Of a stretch of DNA of 19,687 nt, positions 15,833 through 19,687 are shown piece after piece. The stretch spans positions 1 to 19,687 of the forward strand of contig FR902164.1 of assembly GCA_000437855.1 (NCBI GenBank), in the 5' to 3' direction. The number at the start of each line of letters is the position of its first letter. Within the stretch, counting starts at the first letter, position 1. The translations under genes were made by a program, and so were the position numbers. The notes below the pieces were generated by a model. It was not told the DNA's origin. It did no database searches and worked only from the letters and a program-made list of their open reading frames with translations. Source of the DNA: Clostridium sp. CAG:567 (GTDB lineage: Bacteria > Bacillota > Clostridia > TANB77 > CAG-508).

Positions 15833-15860
15833 CCCGCTGTTACAATTTGTATACAGCGGG
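15833..15860. terminator. GC-rich hairpin 10 bp after gpr
   Basis: CCCGCTGT (15833-15840) pairs perfectly with ACAGCGGG (15853-15860), and further inner pairs are possible. It lies just beyond the gpr stop codon. The T-rich tract (ATTTCTTTTTTATTTTT) is on the plus-strand side, so as an intrinsic terminator it points against gpr. On the gpr transcript it is followed by AAAAAG. It could still protect the gpr mRNA end, or stop antisense transcription into gpr. Confidence 0.55.
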
Positions 15861-15869
15861 ATTTCTTTT

Positions 15870-16811
15870 TTATTTTTGTGTTGCAAAATTTATTCCTCTT
15901 GCAACTATATCTTTCATATTTTCAATCAAATCATCTATTTCCTTTGGTGTTACTATGAAGTTATAATCTTCCGGTGTTAATACTTCTTTTATCATTTCAT
16001 ATTTATCTTCTTCTTGTAATTGATTTAAAAATTCATTAGATTTTGCATCTTGCTGAACTTTTTGAATAAATAAATCTAAACTATCTGCTGCTATTGTTGC
16101 CGCTTCTACCACTGTTGGTATTCCTATTGCTATAACTGGCACTCCTAAAGATTCTTTTGTTAGTTCTTTTCTTTCATTTCCCACTCCAGCTCCAGGAACA
16201 ATTCCAGTGTCTGCCAACTGAACTGTACTACTGATTCTTTCTATACTTCTTGAGGCTAATGCGTCAATTACAATTATTAACTTAGGGTGAATATTTTCTA
16301 CTATTCCTTTTATAACTTCTAATGTTTCTATACCAGTTGTTCCTAGAACTCCTGGTGAAATTGCACTTACTGGTCTTGTGTCTTTGTCTAATACATCTGG
16401 CATGTAGTTTAGCAAATGTCTGGTAATATCTATTTCATTTACTACTTTTGGACCCAAAGCATCTGGTGTTACATACAGATTACCCAATCCCACAATCAGT
16501 ATGTCCTCTTGTGGTCCAACTAAATTTCCAATTAAGTTTTTTAGTTCTTTTGTTACCGCTTCTGATGCTTTTTGTATTTGCTCTTCTCCTGCAATTTTCA
16601 AGTTTTTAATATCAATTGTAATATATGTTCCTTTTCTTTTTCCAATTGCTTGTTCTCCATTTTCATTTAAAACTTTAACTCTCGATACTTTTATGTTATT
16701 GTCGAAGGTCTCTTCTTGTGTTTTCAATCCATCAACCTCATTTTCTATATTGTTTGCCTTTTTAAATAAATCTCTTCTTTCTAAAGCTAAATCTGTTCTA
16801 AAATTAATCAT
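15870..16811 (-). CDS. gpr: germination protease GPR
   Basis: Made in the forespore as an inactive zymogen; after self-cleavage it degrades the small acid-soluble spore proteins during germination. The 313 residues are somewhat shorter than Bacillus GPR. The N-terminus has RTDLALE (5-11), the conserved propeptide region. The catalytic aspartates of this A25 protease family are visible in VTPDALGP (Asp117) and VIDALASRS (Asp183). Their 66-residue spacing equals that reported for the Bacillus megaterium pair 127/193. GPGAGVGN-like (PGAGVGNER) and IPTVVEAATIAADSLD follow. AGGAGG lies 7 bases before the ATG. I found no convincing sigma-G or sigma-F promoter upstream. The gene is strong evidence for a spore former. 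Confidence 0.96.
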   Translation of the reverse strand: MINFRTDLALERRDLFKKANNIENEVDGLKTQEETFDNNIKVSRVKVLNENGEQAIGKRKGTYITIDIKNLKIAGEEQIQKASEAVTKELKNLIGNLVGPQEDILIVGLGNLYVTPDALGPKVVNEIDITRHLLNYMPDVLDKDTRPVSAISPGVLGTTGIETLEVIKGIVENIHPKLIIVIDALASRSIERISSTVQLADTGIVPGAGVGNERKELTKESLGVPVIAIGIPTVVEAATIAADSLDLFIQKVQQDAKSNEFLNQLQEEDKYEMIKEVLTPEDYNFIVTPKEIDDLIENMKDIVARGINFATQK

Positions 16812-16878
16812 ATAGTTTTCCTCCTAATTTTCATTAGTCTTATCTTTTCCATAAACTACATAATTATTCCAAAAACAC

Positions 16879-16907
16879 TTGCTATTTTTTTATTTTTTTG
16901 CTATTAT
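16879..16907 (+). promoter_or_regulatory. promoter of tRNA-Leu
   Basis: Plus strand: TTGCTA (16879-16884), a 17-bp T-rich spacer and TATTAT (16902-16907), ending 18 bases before the tRNA. It lies in the 114-bp divergent gap between gpr and the tRNA. Confidence 0.6.
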
Positions 16908-16925
16908 ATTTAAGTAATATTCCAT

Positions 16926-17012
16926 GCAGGTGTGGCGGAATTGGCAGACGCACAGGACTCAAAATCCTGCGAAGTAACATTCGTGTGGGTTCGACCCCCA
17001 CCACCTGCACCA
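16926..17012 (+). tRNA. tRNA-Leu(CAA)
   Basis: 87 nt including an encoded CCA. The acceptor stem GCAGGTG pairs with CACCTGC. The anticodon stem CAGGA/TCCTG holds the loop CTCAAAA with anticodon CAA at 16960-16962, which reads UUG. A long variable arm (CGAAGTAACATTCG) marks it as a class II tRNA, and the T-loop GGTTCGACCCC is normal. A bidirectional terminator follows. Confidence 0.97.
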
Positions 17013-17023
17013 AAAAATAACAT

Positions 17024-17066
17024 AAAAAAAGAACAGTTTAGTTAGTTTTAGACTGTCCTTTTTTAT
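17024..17066. terminator. bidirectional intrinsic terminator
   Basis: ACAGTTTA (17033-17040) pairs with TAGACTGT (17049-17056) through seven Watson-Crick pairs and one G·T. The hairpin is flanked by A7 on the left and TTTTTT on the right, so it has a U-tract on both strands. It ends tRNA-Leu on the plus strand and, from the other side, the transcript of the large gene at 17172-19475. Confidence 0.8.
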
Positions 17067-17171
17067 TTTAAGTTAGTTTTACTAATTTATAAGTTTTTTA
17101 GCATCTTGCCTTATCAAACTATATTTTTTTATTCATGCATAATCTTCATTAACAAAACTTCTTATTAAAAT

Positions 17172-19475
17172 TTATTTTACATCATATTCAATACTGTTTA
17201 CCTTAATTATTTTATTGTTATATTCATCTTTTAAATAGTTAATTTTAAATTCTTCTTTTTTGTTTTCTACTAGTTTATATTTATTTAAGTTAACTAATAC
17301 CTCATCAGATAGATTCATTCCTATTGGCAAGGTTTGATTCATGTTATCAAAAAACATAATATTTGAATAATACAATATTGGCATTGCTTCTTTTATATTT
17401 ATTTTATATAAGTATATTTCTTCTTTATCAATATTTTCAGCAATTGCTTTATTTACATCTAAGTGTAATATATTTAAATTTTTCTTATCTAATTTTTGTG
17501 TTGATGTCATATAAACAGATATATTTTGAGGAGTTGTTACTTTACAAAATGCTTCTTTTATAAGATTTAAATAATTTCTTAATGTGTCTATATAAACATC
17601 TAGTTCAGTTTGCATAGATATATTTAATACTTTGTATTTATCTTTTTCTATTTCTCTATGTTTTGTATTATTTATAACTTTTATTTTTGTACTATCTTCT
17701 GAAATTCCTCCAAATACATCAAAGTCTTTTAATTCAATAGTTTCTATATTTTTCTCATACTCAGATTTAATTTTATTTAGTTCTTTTTCTAATATACTTC
17801 TTTGTTTTTCTGTTAATTCATTACTTTTGGTATTTTGTAATATTTGTATTGAAGTTAGAGCATTTTTTACAGCAAATACACTATCTGTTTCATTCTTTGA
17901 TAATTTTCTTCTTTGAAGTTCATCAACTTTTTTGCCAAAGTTTTCAATATCTTCTTCATAGTTAAAGCTTTTGGCAATTTTTTCTTTATTGCTGTTTTCT
18001 TCCTCTTCTCCTTCATTTAAACTTGGAAGCTCATCTTTATTTGTAAATTTCCAGAACTCAAAAATGCTTTTCTTATGTAATTCTATTTCATTCAGATATA
18101 TATTAGCATTTTTTATTTTTCTTTCTAAGTTAATCTTCTTAAGTTCTAAAGCCTTTTCATCTGTTTTAAGAGATTTAACCATTTTTTGCCTTGCTTCAAG
18201 TTTTGTACAAATTTCAATTAAATCCTCTATTGTAAATTGTTTTAATTCTTTTTGTGGAAGTTCAGCTTTTTCTTCTACTTTATCTTTATTCTTAGTAATT
18301 TTACTCTTTTCACTTTTAATTGGTTTTAATTCTTTTTTTCTATTTGAAAAATAGTATTTTACTTTTCCTAAAAATGTCTTTTTACACTCTAAGAATGTTG
18401 ATATTTGGCGTTGTTTACTTAAATATTCTTCTGTTTGTTTTTCAACCTCTTCTTTTATTGTTTGCAATTTATCTTGTGCTTCACTTATTTTTTTATCTTC
18501 TAAGTTGATTAGCATTTTCTTTTGGTTAGCTTCAAATTGTACAAAATTTGTTAATTCGTCATAATTAACTATTTTTTCACCTATGCTTGTTTGTAAGCTA
18601 AATTCTAATGATCCTTCATCATCAATATTGGTTCTAAAATTAAAATCATAAGGAAAAGCTGTTGATAGTATAAACAATGCTTTCATAAGTTTATATTCTT
18701 TTATTGCTTCTTCTTTACTATTTAAAGTTATAAAATAATCACTTCTTAAATTTTCGTAAACATTTGTTGTTCCATTTATTCTTATACTCATTTTTTCTTT
18801 TTGGTCATATACTTCAAAAATATTTGCCCATTCTTTTGTGTAATACCACAAATAGTTTTCTAAATCCGCAATTTGGCTTTTTAATAAATAATTTCCTGAA
18901 TATTCTTGATAACTAACTGGAACAAATATTAATTCTTTTTTTCTATTTTTCTTACTTTCAATTTGCTTTTTTAATAAATAAAACAATGCTGCATTGTTAT
19001 ATTCATTTATAGGTGCCAACATAAAATATTGATCTGACACATCAGAATAATATATTTGCCATGTATAATTTCCTTCATATTTTACTTGGTTTGGAATTTG
19101 TTGTTTTAATCTCTCTTGTTCTTTTTCTATTTTCTCAATTTCTTCAATATTTGTATCATTAAGTACTTTTAAAAATGCTGCAAAATACTCTACATTTTGT
19201 TCTGTTTTTGAATCTAGGCAATTTTTAATTGGTACACTTAACTTATATTTTTCATCTAAGCTAGTTAATCTATCAGTTGGAGTTAAAAGAATTTCAATAT
19301 CATTTACATCTATATATCTGTATACTTTGTAGCTTGTATCATTATATGATTTTGAAGGTCTAAAAGAAAACGGATTAAATTCTGTTAGAAATTTTGGTAA
19401 TCTTTCTAAGTTTAGTCCAATATATGACAACTTTTCTTTTAGTTTTTCTTTGTCTTCTGCAATATTTTTACGCAT
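17172..19475 (-). CDS. large coiled-coil protein of unknown function
   Basis: A 767-residue cytosolic-looking protein with no signal peptide or membrane segment; I do not recognise the family. Numbering from the chosen start: about 1-315 is a mixed alpha/beta region rich in aromatic residues (YYSDVSDQYF, YLWYYTKEW). About 320-362 is a Glu/Gln/Lys heptad-like coiled coil, then a very basic linker (about 368-405). Further helical, Lys/Glu-rich stretches fill 410-580, and a globular C-terminal domain with hydrophobic strands covers about 585-767 (ILHLDVNKAIAEN, MPILYYSNIMFFDN). The start at 19475 has AGGAGG 5 bases upstream; the ATG nine codons earlier lies at the predicted transcription start with no RBS. 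It is a single-gene unit between two tRNA genes. Base composition looks like the rest of the window. Confidence 0.85.
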   Translation of the reverse strand: MRKNIAEDKEKLKEKLSYIGLNLERLPKFLTEFNPFSFRPSKSYNDTSYKVYRYIDVNDIEILLTPTDRLTSLDEKYKLSVPIKNCLDSKTEQNVEYFAAFLKVLNDTNIEEIEKIEKEQERLKQQIPNQVKYEGNYTWQIYYSDVSDQYFMLAPINEYNNAALFYLLKKQIESKKNRKKELIFVPVSYQEYSGNYLLKSQIADLENYLWYYTKEWANIFEVYDQKEKMSIRINGTTNVYENLRSDYFITLNSKEEAIKEYKLMKALFILSTAFPYDFNFRTNIDDEGSLEFSLQTSIGEKIVNYDELTNFVQFEANQKKMLINLEDKKISEAQDKLQTIKEEVEKQTEEYLSKQRQISTFLECKKTFLGKVKYYFSNRKKELKPIKSEKSKITKNKDKVEEKAELPQKELKQFTIEDLIEICTKLEARQKMVKSLKTDEKALELKKINLERKIKNANIYLNEIELHKKSIFEFWKFTNKDELPSLNEGEEEENSNKEKIAKSFNYEEDIENFGKKVDELQRRKLSKNETDSVFAVKNALTSIQILQNTKSNELTEKQRSILEKELNKIKSEYEKNIETIELKDFDVFGGISEDSTKIKVINNTKHREIEKDKYKVLNISMQTELDVYIDTLRNYLNLIKEAFCKVTTPQNISVYMTSTQKLDKKNLNILHLDVNKAIAENIDKEEIYLYKINIKEAMPILYYSNIMFFDNMNQTLPIGMNLSDEVLVNLNKYKLVENKKEEFKINYLKDEYNNKIIKVNSIEYDVK

Positions 19476-19503
19476 TTTTTCCTCCTGTTTATTATTTGTC
19501 ATA

Positions 19504-19532
19504 AGTATATCACAACTATGCTTTTCTTACAA
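19504..19532 (-). promoter_or_regulatory. promoter of the large unknown gene (extended -10)
   Basis: Minus strand: TTGTAA (19527-19532), a 17-bp spacer and TATACT (19504-19509), with TGA before the -10 (extended -10). The 12-bp run TTGTGATATACT is shared with the priA promoter. Its position places the transcription start near the upstream ATG, which supports the shorter start at 19475. Confidence 0.65.
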
Positions 19533-19575
19533 TGTTTTTGTTTTACTATATTTACATTTTATTTGTTTAATATAT

Positions 19576-19604
19576 TTGCATTTATTCATTTTTTGACTTA
19601 TAAT
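19576..19604 (+). promoter_or_regulatory. promoter of tRNA-Gly
   Basis: Plus strand: TTGCAT (19576-19581), a 17-bp spacer and a perfect TATAAT (19599-19604), ending 12 bases before the tRNA. The -35 is weak. It is divergent from the promoter at 19504-19532. Confidence 0.55.
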
Positions 19605-19616
19605 ATATATAGTTAT

Positions 19617-19687
<71 letters not shown>

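Noticed and set aside
16812..16925. Sigma-G or sigma-F promoter for gpr
   Set aside because: Expected for this gene, but the best candidate (GAATA, 18 bp, AAGATAA) matches the -10 consensus poorly; not reported as a feature.

Overview
This is a very AT-rich chromosomal segment. Its ribosome binding sites are strong (AGGAGG-type), and it carries a spore germination protease (gpr), a single-chain GlyRS and the Firmicutes cluster yicC-remA-rpoZ-gmk / priA-def-fmt. Together these point to a low-GC, endospore-forming Firmicute, most likely a clostridium. This is inferred from gene content only. Every protein gene is on the minus strand, so transcription runs right to left; both tRNA genes are on the plus strand.

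Right end to left: tRNA-Gly(UCC) lies at the edge. Next is a large unrecognised coiled-coil protein (767 aa) with its own promoter, then a bidirectional terminator and tRNA-Leu(CAA). Then comes gpr, followed by a tightly packed housekeeping operon with a good promoter in front of cdd: cdd, folD, a short dprA, rsmE, a lysine-rich membrane protein, yicC, remA, rpoZ, gmk. This operon ends in a terminator whose stem begins inside the last codons of gmk. A second promoter drives priA, def and fmt (replication restart, then N-terminal formyl handling of proteins). priA is split by one extra base in helicase motif VI; removing that base restores a full-length 750-residue protein.

The left part holds an asymmetric heterodimeric ABC exporter and a TVP38/TMEM64-family membrane protein. 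They follow a textbook promoter whose -10 box lies between the arms of a 12-bp near-perfect inverted repeat (candidate operator). glyS comes last, followed at the window edge by what may be the start of another gene.

The most unusual DNA is a pair of about 110-bp elements (1523-1632 and 6160-6266). They have identical 37-bp inverted arms but unrelated loops, and each begins 0-1 bp after a stop codon. Each arm is itself a hairpin, like paired REP sequences. A second, unrelated 62-nt hairpin element sits between priA and def. No CRISPR array, prophage, transposase gene or rRNA is visible. No gene-free stretch exceeds 300 bases.
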